Origin: Nguyenibacter vanlangensis
GTDB lineage: Bacteria; Pseudomonadota; Alphaproteobacteria; Acetobacterales; Acetobacteraceae
Reading direction: 5' to 3'
Assembly (NCBI RefSeq): GCF_038719015.1
Contig: NZ_CP152276.1
Location: forward strand, 251,001 to 315,000
DNA: 64,000 nucleotides
Part shown: one piece after another, positions 17,570 to 25,853 of the stretch
Layout: every line of letters begins with the position of its first letter
Position numbering within the stretch: the first letter of the stretch is position 1
Translations under genes and position numbers: made by a program
Notes under the pieces: model-generated
Told to the model about the DNA's origin: nothing
Seen by the model: the letters and a program-made list of their open reading frames with translations, nothing else
Databases searched by the model: none

Positions 17570-20488
17570 ATGACGGGCGGGACCGCTTCCCCCCAGGAGA
17601 TGGCCGGGCACATGGCCGGGCAGGGCGCGGTGCCGGCGTCGTTTCCGGCCCGGCTGGCCGCGGCGCGGCATCGGGCGCGCGCCGTGCTGTGGATCGAGGC
17701 CGTGTGGCCGGTGCTGCTGCCGGTGCTGGGCGGGGTGCTGGCCTATATGATCGCGGGCCTGCTGGGCCTGCCGCAGGGCTTGCCGGACGGGTGGCATGTC
17801 CTGCTGCTGCTGGTGCTGGCGGGGGCTGCCGTGGCGTGGCTGGCCTGGCGCGGGCGCCGTATCGTGCCGCCCGCCGCGCGCGGGATCGACCGGCGGATCG
17901 AACTGGCGTCGGGCCTGGCGCATCGGCCGTTGCAGGCCCTGTCCGACCATCCGGCGGAAGCGGGGGCCGGGCAGGCCGCGCTGTGGGCGCAGCATCTGCG
18001 CCGGACGGGGCAGGCGATCGGCCGCCTGCGCGCCGGCTGGCCGCGCCTGTCGGTGGCGGCGCATGACCGGTGGCGGCTGGGGATGATTCTGGTGCCGGGG
18101 CTGCTGGCCGCGCTGCTGTGGGCCGGCGGCGACGCGCCGGGGCGGCTGGCGGCGGCGTTCTGGCCGGGGCTGGACGATCCGGGGGCGCCGCGTCCGCATA
18201 TCCAGGCCTGGATCACCATGCCGTCCTATGCGCCCGGGGCGCCGGTTTTCCTGGACGACCGTGCGGGAACGGCGGTCGTGCCCGAGGGCGCGGTGCTGAG
18301 CATCAGCGTGACCGATCTGCGCGGCCGGCCGTCGCTGCGCGTGGCGGCCGACGGAGAGGGCGCGGCGGCGAGAGGCGGCGCAGTGGCGGGGGCAGTGACC
18401 GGGCCAGTGACCGGGCCGGGCCGGTTCCGCCCGCTGGGCCCCGGTAGCTGGTCGGCCGACATAAAGTTGCTGGGCAGCGCGAGCCTGACCCTGCGCGGCC
18501 GTGGGCGGTCCTTCAGCCGGTGGAATGTGACGATCCTGCCCGACGCCGCGCCGGCCGTGTCCTGGAGGGCGGGGGCGGGCAGCATGCCGGGGGAATGGCG
18601 GACACGCCTGCCCTATAGCGCGCGGCAGGCCTATGGCATCGCCACGTTGCGGGCCGAGCTGCATCTGATTCGGCCGGGCAGGGAGCAGGCGCAGGGCCAG
18701 GGGGAGCGGGTATTATCCGTGCCGATCCCGGTGGATGGCCGGCCCAAGGAGGTGACGGGCACCGCCCTGCCGGACCTTTCCGCCGATCCCTGGGCGGGCG
18801 AGGAAGTAGCCGGGCGCCTGGTGGCGACCAGTGCCAGCGGGCGCGAAGGGCGCAGCGACGAGATCCGCTTTCGTCTGGGGGCGCGGCTGTTTCGCAATCC
18901 GATGGCCAGGGCGGTGCTGGATGTGCGCCGCCGGGTCGCCGTGGGACGGGAGAGCCGCTTTACGGCGGCGAGCGACCTGCTGGCGCTGGGCGAGACGCCC
19001 GATCCGTTCGCGCATGATGCCGGAATGCTGCTGAACCTGACCAGTGCCGCAGCCCTGCTGGAAAGCCGGGACGTCGAGGCCGGCGCGGCGACCGCCCGGG
19101 CCGTCGACCAGGCGCTGGCGCGGCTGTGGTACCTGGCGCTGGATATCGAGGACAGTGCGCAGGGCGGGCGCGCCGGAGCGCAGGCTGCGCTGGATGTCCG
19201 GGCGGCGCAGGAGGCCGTGGCCGCCCAGTTGAACCATATGCGGGCATTGGGCGCGCAAGGGCAGTCCCCGGCCGAACAGGCCGAATTGCAGCGCCGGGTC
19301 GAGGCGCTGCGCCAGGCGATCATGCGCCGCATGCAGGCCCTGACGCAGCAGGCCGTGCGGTCGCACACCGCCATTCCCGCCCTGCCGGGCCTGGCGCAGG
19401 ATGGCGACAAGGCGTTGTCGCACATGATGCAGCAGATGCAGGATGCCGCCCGGAACGGCCGGTCGGCCGAGGCCATGCAGGCCCTGCAGCAGATGGAAGA
19501 CATGCTGGAGCGCATGCGCTCGGCCACGCCGCAGGACCTGGCGGCCATGGCGCGGCAGATGCAGGCCCGCCAGCAGGCGCTGGAACAGCAGCAGGCGCTG
19601 CAGGACCTGATCCGCCGCCAGTCCGGCCTGCTGGACCACAGCCAGTCGCGGCTGGACCGGGCGCGCCGCGCCCAGGAGCGGGTCGAGGAGGCGCGGCGTG
19701 CGGCCCAGGGGGATCGTGCGCCCGACACGGATCGCGACCTGGCATCGATGCCGACCGCCGAATTGCTGCGCCAACTGGGGCTGAAGCCGCCGCCGGACAT
19801 GCCGCCGGACGAAACGGACGGGCAAGAGGATCACCGGACGCCCCAAGGCGCCGACAGCCGGGAGGCGGACGGAAAGAGCGGTGGGACGGGGGATCAGCCC
19901 GCCCCGCACGATGCGGCCGATGGCGAGGCCCGGCATCAGGATCGCGCCGTGCAGCATGCGCTGGACCGTGCGCTGGACCAGTTGGGCAGCGAGTTCAAGG
20001 ACCTGACCGGAAAGGGCGCGCCCGGCGGGTTTTCCGATGCGCGGGGAGCGATGAAGGCGGCCCGGTCCGCCCTGTCCGCCGGCAGCGATGCCGATGCGGC
20101 CGACGCGCAGCGCAAGGCCCTGGCCGACCTGCAGAAGGGCGCGCAGCAGATGCGTCAGGCCATGAAGGGTTCGGGCGGCGGAGCCGGCAGCTTGCTGCCG
20201 GCCATCGGCGGCGGATCGGGCGCGGGCGGCCCGGGTGACGGCAGCCAGGGCGATGGCGGGCAATCCGGTGACGATGCGCAGGCGGACGACCGCGGCGGGG
20301 ACCGCGATCCGCTGGGCCGCCGCACCGGCGAGGGCAAGGACGGGCTGGATGCCGACACCCATGTGCCCGACACGATGTCGCGCGAGCGTGCCCGGGACAT
20401 CGAGCAGGAATTGCGCCGCCGCGATTCCGACCGGACCCGCCCGCGTGAAGAGCTGGATTACCTGGACCGGCTGCTGAAATCCTTCTGA
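17570..20488 (+). CDS. TIGR02302 family membrane protein (DUF4175)
   Basis: This 972-residue protein belongs to a large alphaproteobacterial family of unknown function (TIGR02302). Three N-terminal helices are visible (VLWIEAVWPVLLPVLGGVLA, WHVLLLLVLAGAAVAWLAW, LGMILVPGLLAALLWAGG), followed by a beta-rich stretch to about residue 450. A glutamine- and methionine-rich coiled-coil stretch then runs from about 540 to 740 (QQMQDAARNGRSAEAMQALQ and similar), and the C-terminus is charged and Gly/Asp-rich, ending EELDYLDRLLKSF. The start at 17570 is 4 bp after the lysA stop, so the genes are probably co-transcribed, as is usual for this pair. Confidence 0.88.
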   Translation: MTGGTASPQEMAGHMAGQGAVPASFPARLAAARHRARAVLWIEAVWPVLLPVLGGVLAYMIAGLLGLPQGLPDGWHVLLLLVLAGAAVAWLAWRGRRIVPPAARGIDRRIELASGLAHRPLQALSDHPAEAGAGQAALWAQHLRRTGQAIGRLRAGWPRLSVAAHDRWRLGMILVPGLLAALLWAGGDAPGRLAAAFWPGLDDPGAPRPHIQAWITMPSYAPGAPVFLDDRAGTAVVPEGAVLSISVTDLRGRPSLRVAADGEGAAARGGAVAGAVTGPVTGPGRFRPLGPGSWSADIKLLGSASLTLRGRGRSFSRWNVTILPDAAPAVSWRAGAGSMPGEWRTRLPYSARQAYGIATLRAELHLIRPGREQAQGQGERVLSVPIPVDGRPKEVTGTALPDLSADPWAGEEVAGRLVATSASGREGRSDEIRFRLGARLFRNPMARAVLDVRRRVAVGRESRFTAASDLLALGETPDPFAHDAGMLLNLTSAAALLESRDVEAGAATARAVDQALARLWYLALDIEDSAQGGRAGAQAALDVRAAQEAVAAQLNHMRALGAQGQSPAEQAELQRRVEALRQAIMRRMQALTQQAVRSHTAIPALPGLAQDGDKALSHMMQQMQDAARNGRSAEAMQALQQMEDMLERMRSATPQDLAAMARQMQARQQALEQQQALQDLIRRQSGLLDHSQSRLDRARRAQERVEEARRAAQGDRAPDTDRDLASMPTAELLRQLGLKPPPDMPPDETDGQEDHRTPQGADSREADGKSGGTGDQPAPHDAADGEARHQDRAVQHALDRALDQLGSEFKDLTGKGAPGGFSDARGAMKAARSALSAGSDADAADAQRKALADLQKGAQQMRQAMKGSGGGAGSLLPAIGGGSGAGGPGDGSQGDGGQSGDDAQADDRGGDRDPLGRRTGEGKDGLDADTHVPDTMSRERARDIEQELRRRDSDRTRPREELDYLDRLLKSF

Positions 20489-20507
20489 ACGCGCCCGATT
20501 CCGGCCG

Positions 20508-20678
20508 TCAGTCGGGGGCCGGATAGGTCCGCGGATAGGTGATGTGCGAGGCCGGGCCGGGGGCGGAGGGCCCCCCCTTCTTGCCGCAGGCCGCAAGGCC
20601 GCCCGCCAGGGCGCCCAGCAGCAGCAGCGTGCCCAGCAGGCGGGTCGCGCCCTTCGTCATGCCGCCCATGCTTCTCAT
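20508..20678 (-). CDS. LptM-like small lipoprotein
   Basis: A 56-residue secreted lipoprotein: a basic N-terminus ([10 protein letters not shown]), a leucine-rich helix, lipobox LAAC and then [13 protein letters not shown]. The C-GKKGG start of the mature part is typical of the YifL/LptM type, which in Enterobacteria assists oxidative folding of the LptDE complex. The start ATG overlaps the argH stop (ATGA), and small lipoproteins of this kind commonly follow argH in alphaproteobacteria. Starts at 20669 or 20660 are also possible. Confidence 0.8.
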   Translation of the reverse strand: MRSMGGMTKGATRLLGTLLLLGALAGGLAACGKKGGPSAPGPASHITYPRTYPAPD

Positions 20679-22108
20679 GCCGCGGGCTCTCCGAGGGCGG
20701 CCAGCCAGCGCGCGGCCTGGGCGCGGACATTGGCCGGCGCGGTGCCGCCTTCGCTGGTGCGCGAGGCGATCGAGGATTCGACGGTCAGCACCGAGAAGAT
20801 TTCGGCGGTGATGCCGGCTTCCTCGGCCTGCATTTCTTCCAGCGTCAGGTCCGCCAGGTCGACGCCCCGCTTTTCGGCCAGGCCGACCAGGCGGCCCGTG
20901 ACGTGGTGGGCGGTGCGGAAGGGCAGTTTCAGGACGCGTACCAGCCAGTCGGCCAGGTCGGTGGCGGTGGAGAAGCCCGACCCGGCATAGGTGCGCATCC
21001 GTTCGGTATGGGGCACCAGGTCGCGCACCATGCCGTCGCAGGCCGCCAGCGACAGGGCGGCGGCGTCGGTCGCGGCGAAGACCGGTTCCTTGTCCTCTTG
21101 CGTGTCCTTGGCATAGGCCAGCGGCAGGCCCTTCATGACCGTCAGCAGCCCGACCAGCGCGCCGCTGATGCGGCCGATCTTGGCGCGCACCAGTTCGGCG
21201 GCGTCGGGGTTGCGCTTCTGCGGCATGATGGACGAGCCTGTGGTGAAGGCGTCGGACAGGCGCACGAACGAGAACGGCGCCGAGCACCAGATCACGATTT
21301 CCTCGGACAGGCGCGACAGGTGCATGGCCAGGATCGAGAGCGCCGAGAGATATTCCAGCGCGAAATCCCGGTCGGACACCGCGTCCAGCGAATTGGCGGT
21401 GGGGCGGTCGAAGCCCAGGGCTGCCGCCGTCATCCGCCGGTCGATGGGAAAGGACGTGCCGGCCAACGCGGCCGAGCCGAGCGGGCATTCGTTCAGGCGC
21501 CGGCGCGTGTCGGCCAGCCGCCCGCGATCGCGCGCCAGCATTTCGACATAGGCCATCAGATGGTGGCCGAAGGTCACGGGCTGGGCGGTCTGCAGGTGGG
21601 TGAAGCCGGGCATCGGCGCATCGGCATGCTCCAGCGCGCGGCGGCTGAGCGCGCGCATCAGCGACGCCGCCTGCGCGTCCAGCCCGTCGATGGCATCGCG
21701 CACCCACAGACGGAAATCGGTGGCGACCTGGTCGTTGCGCGAGCGCGCGGTATGAAGCCGCTTGCCGGCCTCGCCGATCCGTTCGGACAGGCGGGCCTCG
21801 ATATTCATGTGGATGTCTTCGAGCGCGGTGCTGAACGTGAACCGGCCGGCGGCGATCTCCGCGCCGATCTCGGTCAGGCCCCTGCGGATTTCGGCCTCGT
21901 CCGCTTCGGAAATGATGCCGGTCCGAGCCAGCATGGCGGCATGGGCCAGCGAGCCCGCGATGTCCTGCCGCCACAGCGCCTGGTCGAAGCCGATCGAGGC
22001 ATTGATGTCCTGCATGATGGCCGACGGGCCACCGGCGAACCGCCCGCCCCATTGAGCGTTGGCCAGCGCACCGTCCTTGCCCGTTTGCTGTTCTTCGTTC
22101 ACAGACAT
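20675..22108 (-). CDS. argH: argininosuccinate lyase
   Basis: ArgH splits argininosuccinate into arginine and fumarate, the last arginine step. The 477-residue protein contains the fumarase-superfamily signature [45 protein letters not shown] and an early [10 protein letters not shown]. Its start codon is only 3 bp from that of the divergent TlpA-like gene, so each promoter must lie in the other's coding region or the leaders are very short. Downstream it overlaps the LptM-like lipoprotein gene. Confidence 0.97.
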   Translation of the reverse strand: MSVNEEQQTGKDGALANAQWGGRFAGGPSAIMQDINASIGFDQALWRQDIAGSLAHAAMLARTGIISEADEAEIRRGLTEIGAEIAAGRFTFSTALEDIHMNIEARLSERIGEAGKRLHTARSRNDQVATDFRLWVRDAIDGLDAQAASLMRALSRRALEHADAPMPGFTHLQTAQPVTFGHHLMAYVEMLARDRGRLADTRRRLNECPLGSAALAGTSFPIDRRMTAAALGFDRPTANSLDAVSDRDFALEYLSALSILAMHLSRLSEEIVIWCSAPFSFVRLSDAFTTGSSIMPQKRNPDAAELVRAKIGRISGALVGLLTVMKGLPLAYAKDTQEDKEPVFAATDAAALSLAACDGMVRDLVPHTERMRTYAGSGFSTATDLADWLVRVLKLPFRTAHHVTGRLVGLAEKRGVDLADLTLEEMQAEEAGITAEIFSVLTVESSIASRTSEGGTAPANVRAQAARWLAALGEPAA

Positions 22109-22111
22109 TCC

Positions 22112-22702
22112 ATGCCCCAGATCTTGTCGAAACCCGTCGATCGCCGCGCCCTGCTCGCGAATGGCGGCACCCTACTGGCCGCATGGCTCGGGTGCAAATC
22201 CATCCTTGCGCCGTGCCGGGCGGCGGCGGAAGACGGGCCGGTCGCCGTGCCCTTGTCCAGCCTGCGACCGCATGCCCCGCGCGCCGTGCCGGACATGCGC
22301 TTCGCGGACGGGACCGGCGCGGTGCGGACGCCGGCCGACTGGCGGGGACGGATCGTGGTGCTGAATCTGTGGGCCACCTGGTGCCAGCCCTGCGTGGCCG
22401 AAATGCCGGCGCTGGCGGCGCTGGCCCGGCATGCGGCGCCCGGCGGCGACATCGCGGTCCTGCCGGTATCGGTGGATCACGGCGGGGCGGCGACCGTGCG
22501 CCGCTTCTATGCCGCTCACGGCGTGGCCGGCCTGCCGATCCTGTGCGATCCGCAGATGGCGATTCCGGCGGCGCTGCACGAGGACGGCGTGCCCGTGACC
22601 CTGGTGCTGGATCGCAGGGGGCGGGAAATCCTGCGGATCGGCGGTCCGGTCCTGTGGGATGCGCCGGATGTGCCGGCGCTGCTGCGCCGCATGGCGGGGT
22701 GA
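22112..22702 (+). CDS. TlpA-like thioredoxin-fold thiol-disulfide oxidoreductase
   Basis: The 196-residue protein has a WATWCQPC active site around residue 90, preceded by VVLNL and followed by [11 protein letters not shown], then a cis-Pro region [12 protein letters not shown]: a TlpA/ResA-type reductase acting outside the cytoplasmic membrane. The N-terminus has a twin-arginine-like signal ([19 protein letters not shown]) that may be Tat-dependent; a Cys in AWLGCKS could be a lipobox, though a weak one. TlpA proteins next to argH recur in alphaproteobacteria. The start is unusually close to that of argH. Confidence 0.88.
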   Translation: MPQILSKPVDRRALLANGGTLLAAWLGCKSILAPCRAAAEDGPVAVPLSSLRPHAPRAVPDMRFADGTGAVRTPADWRGRIVVLNLWATWCQPCVAEMPALAALARHAAPGGDIAVLPVSVDHGGAATVRRFYAAHGVAGLPILCDPQMAIPAALHEDGVPVTLVLDRRGREILRIGGPVLWDAPDVPALLRRMAG

Positions 22703-22726
22703 GAGGATTGGAACGAGGCGGGCGGG

Positions 22727-23569
22727 ATGAGGCCGGCGGAATTCGGGGGCACGGTGCGGGACGATAATCTTTCGGGCCACGGTCTTTCCAGTCCGGGTCC
22801 TTCAGGACGAACGGGGTTGCTGGGGCCGCATGACCCGGCGCCCGTCATGATCCATGGGCGGGCGGGCGCGTCGCCCTTCGTCCTGGTCAGCGACCATGCG
22901 GGGCGCGCGGTGCCGGCCGGCCTGGGCGACCTGGGCGTGCCGGCGGCGGAGTGGGAGCGCCATATCGCCTGGGATATCGGCATGGCCGGCATGGGGCGGC
23001 ACCTGGCGGGGCTGCTGGATACGATCCTGATCGAACAGGCCTATTCCCGGCTGGTGATCGACTGCAACCGCGCGCCGGGTCATCCGACCTCGGTCGTGCG
23101 GGTCAGCGACGGGACGGCGGTGCCCGGCAACCTGGACCTGGATGACGACGACGTGGCGGCGCGGGTCGCGGCGATCTTCCGTCCCTATCACGACCGGATC
23201 GCCGCCGAACTGGCCGGGCGGCCGGCGGACTCCACGATCGTGGTGGCGCTGCATAGCTTCACTCCGGAAATGGGCGGAGTGGCGCGGCCCTGGCATGCCG
23301 GCATCCTGCACAACCATGCGCCGCGTTTCGGCCTGATGCTGAAGGCGCTGCTGGAGGAGGAGACCGGGCTGCTGGTGGGGGACAACGAGCCCTATGCCTT
23401 GACCGATACCAGCGACTACACGATTCCCACACATGCCGAGGCGCGGGGGCTGCCGCATGTCGAGCTGGAGATCCGCCAGGACCTGGTGGCGGATGCGGTT
23501 GGCCAGCGGGAATGGGCGGAACGGCTGGCGCGGCTGCTGCCGCTTGCATGGGAGCGTTATCGGGCATGA
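22727..23569 (+). CDS. N-formylglutamate amidohydrolase family protein (copy 2)
   Basis: The core fits the family: FVLVSDHAGRAVP with the His-containing metal motif, YSRLVIDCNRAPG, VVALHSFTPEM and late HVELEIRQDLV. It is clearly different from the copy at 4341-5213, with 'SDHAG' in place of 'SPHSG'. Members of this subgroup may act on other acylated amino acids. The frame opens at 22727 (280 residues), but an ATG at 22847 lies nearer the conserved start and would give 240 residues. Its stop overlaps the aroE start (ATGA), so it appears to lead the aroE-coaE-dnaQ operon. Confidence 0.85.
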   Translation: MRPAEFGGTVRDDNLSGHGLSSPGPSGRTGLLGPHDPAPVMIHGRAGASPFVLVSDHAGRAVPAGLGDLGVPAAEWERHIAWDIGMAGMGRHLAGLLDTILIEQAYSRLVIDCNRAPGHPTSVVRVSDGTAVPGNLDLDDDDVAARVAAIFRPYHDRIAAELAGRPADSTIVVALHSFTPEMGGVARPWHAGILHNHAPRFGLMLKALLEEETGLLVGDNEPYALTDTSDYTIPTHAEARGLPHVELEIRQDLVADAVGQREWAERLARLLPLAWERYRA

Positions 23570-24453
23570 CCGGAACGAGCATGCCGCCGCCGGGGTGGCG
23601 GCCCATCGGCGGCGCCACCCTGCTGGCGGGGGTGATCGGCTGGCCGGTCGCGCATTCGCGCTCGCCCCTGCTGCATAATTTCTGGCTGGCCCGGCATGGG
23701 ATCGACGGGGCCTATGTGCCGCTGCCGGTGCGGCCGGGAGATTTCGCGGCGGCGGCGCGCGGCCTGGGCGCGGCCGGATTCCGCGGGGCGAACGTGACCA
23801 TTCCGCATAAGGAAGCGGCCTTTGCGATCGCGGACGACCTGCATCGTTCGGCGCGGCGCTCGGGGTCGGTCAATACGCTGGTCTTTGGCGTGGACGGACG
23901 GATCGCGGCGCGTTCGACCGATGGCGACGGATTCGTCGCCAGCCTGCAAGGCAAGGGCGTGGACGTGGACCGGGGGCCGGTGCTGCTGCTGGGGGCAGGA
24001 GGGGGCGCGCGGGCGATCGCGGCCAGCCTGCTGGACCGGGGGATCGCGGTGTCGATCGCCAATCGCACCCGGGCGCGCGCCGAATCCCTGGCGGAGGCGC
24101 TGGGCAGCGAGGGAGGGCGGATCGCCGTGATCGACTGGGAACGCTGGGCGGACAGCCTGGCGGACCATGCGCTGCTGGTGAACACGACGTCGCTGGGCAT
24201 GCATGGCGGGCCCGACGGCCCGTTCATGCCCGACCTGTCGGCGGCGGCGCCCGATCTGGTGGTCAGCGACATTGTCTATGTCCCGCGCAGGACGCCGCTG
24301 CTGTGCGCGGCGGCGGCGCGGGGCCTGACGGCGGTCGAGGGGGCGGGCATGCTGCTGCATCAGGCGCGGCTGAGCTTTCACGCCTGGTTCGGGGTCGACC
24401 CGGTGGTGGATGCCGAGATCGAGGCGCTGCTCGACGCCGATCTGGCGCGATAG
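23566..24453 (+). CDS. aroE: shikimate dehydrogenase
   Basis: AroE reduces 3-dehydroshikimate with NADPH in aromatic amino acid synthesis. The 295-residue protein shows the substrate loop VIGWPVAHSRSPLLHN, the catalytic Lys in ANVTIPHKEAA, the NADP Rossmann motif LLLGAGGGARAI with NRTRARA after it, VNTTSLGMHG and the late GAGMLLHQA. The ATG at 23566 overlaps the preceding stop. It is followed after 1 bp by coaE and then dnaQ, the usual alphaproteobacterial arrangement. Confidence 0.96.
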   Translation: MTGTSMPPPGWRPIGGATLLAGVIGWPVAHSRSPLLHNFWLARHGIDGAYVPLPVRPGDFAAAARGLGAAGFRGANVTIPHKEAAFAIADDLHRSARRSGSVNTLVFGVDGRIAARSTDGDGFVASLQGKGVDVDRGPVLLLGAGGGARAIAASLLDRGIAVSIANRTRARAESLAEALGSEGGRIAVIDWERWADSLADHALLVNTTSLGMHGGPDGPFMPDLSAAAPDLVVSDIVYVPRRTPLLCAAAARGLTAVEGAGMLLHQARLSFHAWFGVDPVVDAEIEALLDADLAR

Positions 24454-24454
24454 G

Positions 24455-25057
24455 ATGCGCGTCCTGGGCCTGACGGGCGGGATCGGCATGGGCAAGTCGA
24501 CCGTGGCCCGGCTGCTGGGCACGGCGGGCTTTGCGGTGTTCGACGCCGATGCGGCGGTCCATGCGCTGCAGGCGCCGGGGGGGCGGGCCCTGCCCGCCAT
24601 CGCGGATCTTGTGCCCGGGTCGGTGCGCGACGGGGTCCTGGACCGCGCTGTGCTGCGCCGCGCGGCCCTGGCCGATCCCCAGATCATGCGGGGTCTGGAG
24701 CGGATCATCCATCCGATGGTGCGGCAGGAGCGCATGCGGTTTCTGGCGCGGGCCAGGCGGCGCGGCCGGTCCTGGGCGGTGCTGGATATTCCGCTGCTGT
24801 TCGAGACCGGGGGCGATCGGGCCTGCGACCGGGTGGCGGTGGTGTCGGCGCCCCGGGATGTGCAGATCAGCCGGATCGCCAGGCGGCGCCACGTTTCGGC
24901 CGACCAGGCGGCGGCGCTGATCGCCCGGCAGATGCCGGATCGCGAAAAGCGGCGGCGGGCGGATGATGTCATCCTGACCGGCCTGTCGCGCGGGGATACG
25001 GTGCGGCGCGTGCGGCGGCTGGTCGCCCGCCTGCGCGCGGAGGAGAGGAAGAGATGA
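24455..25057 (+). CDS. coaE: dephospho-CoA kinase
   Basis: CoaE phosphorylates dephospho-CoA to complete coenzyme A synthesis. The 200-residue protein starts MRVLGLTGGIGMGKST (P-loop), followed by FDADAAVHAL with the conserved Asp pair, HPMVRQERMRF and VLDIPLLFETGG. The ATG at 24455 comes directly after the aroE stop, and its own stop overlaps the dnaQ start, so all three are translated from one message. Confidence 0.96.
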   Translation: MRVLGLTGGIGMGKSTVARLLGTAGFAVFDADAAVHALQAPGGRALPAIADLVPGSVRDGVLDRAVLRRAALADPQIMRGLERIIHPMVRQERMRFLARARRRGRSWAVLDIPLLFETGGDRACDRVAVVSAPRDVQISRIARRRHVSADQAAALIARQMPDREKRRRADDVILTGLSRGDTVRRVRRLVARLRAEERKR

Positions 25058-25734
25058 AGCGTTCGATCCTGTTCGATACGGAAACGACCGGCCTGGACCC
25101 TGCGAACGGGGACCGGGTGATCGAAATCGCCGCGCTGGAACTGATCGACGATCTGCCGACCGGGCAGCATTACCATGTGCTGATCCATCCCGATCGGGAC
25201 ATCCCCGAGGAAGCGTCGCGGGTGCACGGCTTTACACTGGCCGACCTGGAGGGCAAGCCGCGCTTTCACGAGGTCGCGGCTTCATTCCTGGACTTCATCG
25301 GCCAGGACGACATGATCGCCCATAACGCGCGCTTCGATTTCGGCTTTCTGAACGCCGAGCTGCAGCGCGCGGGCCTGCCCGTCCTGGCGCTGGAGCGGAT
25401 GGTCGATACGCTGGATATCGCGCGCGAGCGGTTTCCGGGCCTGCCGAACAGCCTGGATGCGCTGTGCCGCCGCTTTTCCATCGACCTGTCGGCGCGCACC
25501 ACCCACAACGCGCTGCTGGACTGCCGGCTGCTGGCCGACGTCTATCTGGAACTGAGGGGCGGCCGGCAGCGCGGGCTGGGGCTGACGGTCGAGGATGGCG
25601 GCGCGGTCCAGGCGACGTACAGCTATGCCGGGGCCGCGGCGCGCATGCCCCGCCCGATCGTACCGAGCGAGACGGAACTGGCGGCGCACGCGCGTTTCCT
25701 GGAGAAGATCAAGGACCCGATCTGGTTGGCGTGA
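25054..25734 (+). CDS. dnaQ: DNA polymerase III epsilon subunit (3'-5' proofreading exonuclease)
   Basis: The 226-residue protein has the three DEDDh exonuclease motifs: Exo I FDTETTGLDP, Exo II AHNARFDFGFLN and Exo III HNALLDCRLLADVYLEL with the catalytic His. A C-terminal segment reaches past residue 190 (RFLEKIKDPIWLA), as needed to bind the alpha subunit. It ends the aroE-coaE-dnaQ operon; about 120 bp separate it from the cyclase-like gene. Confidence 0.96.
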   Translation: MKRSILFDTETTGLDPANGDRVIEIAALELIDDLPTGQHYHVLIHPDRDIPEEASRVHGFTLADLEGKPRFHEVAASFLDFIGQDDMIAHNARFDFGFLNAELQRAGLPVLALERMVDTLDIARERFPGLPNSLDALCRRFSIDLSARTTHNALLDCRLLADVYLELRGGRQRGLGLTVEDGGAVQATYSYAGAAARMPRPIVPSETELAAHARFLEKIKDPIWLA

Positions 25735-25853
25735 ACGGGCCAGGGGACGGCCACGGGGCCGGTGGGACACGGCGGTCTTGGCGCTTGCGTTTCCAATGGC
25801 CTATGGTCGTACCATGACGGGGCGCGGCGCCATGGTAGACCAGGAAGAGAGCA

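Noticed and set aside
15688..17613. 641-residue reverse-strand frame
   Set aside because: Only its last 138 residues (cdd) are real. The rest is antisense to lysA, a stop-poor frame caused by GC richness.
20903..22111. Forward frame extending the TlpA-like gene upstream by 400 codons
   Set aside because: It is antisense to argH and has no family features.
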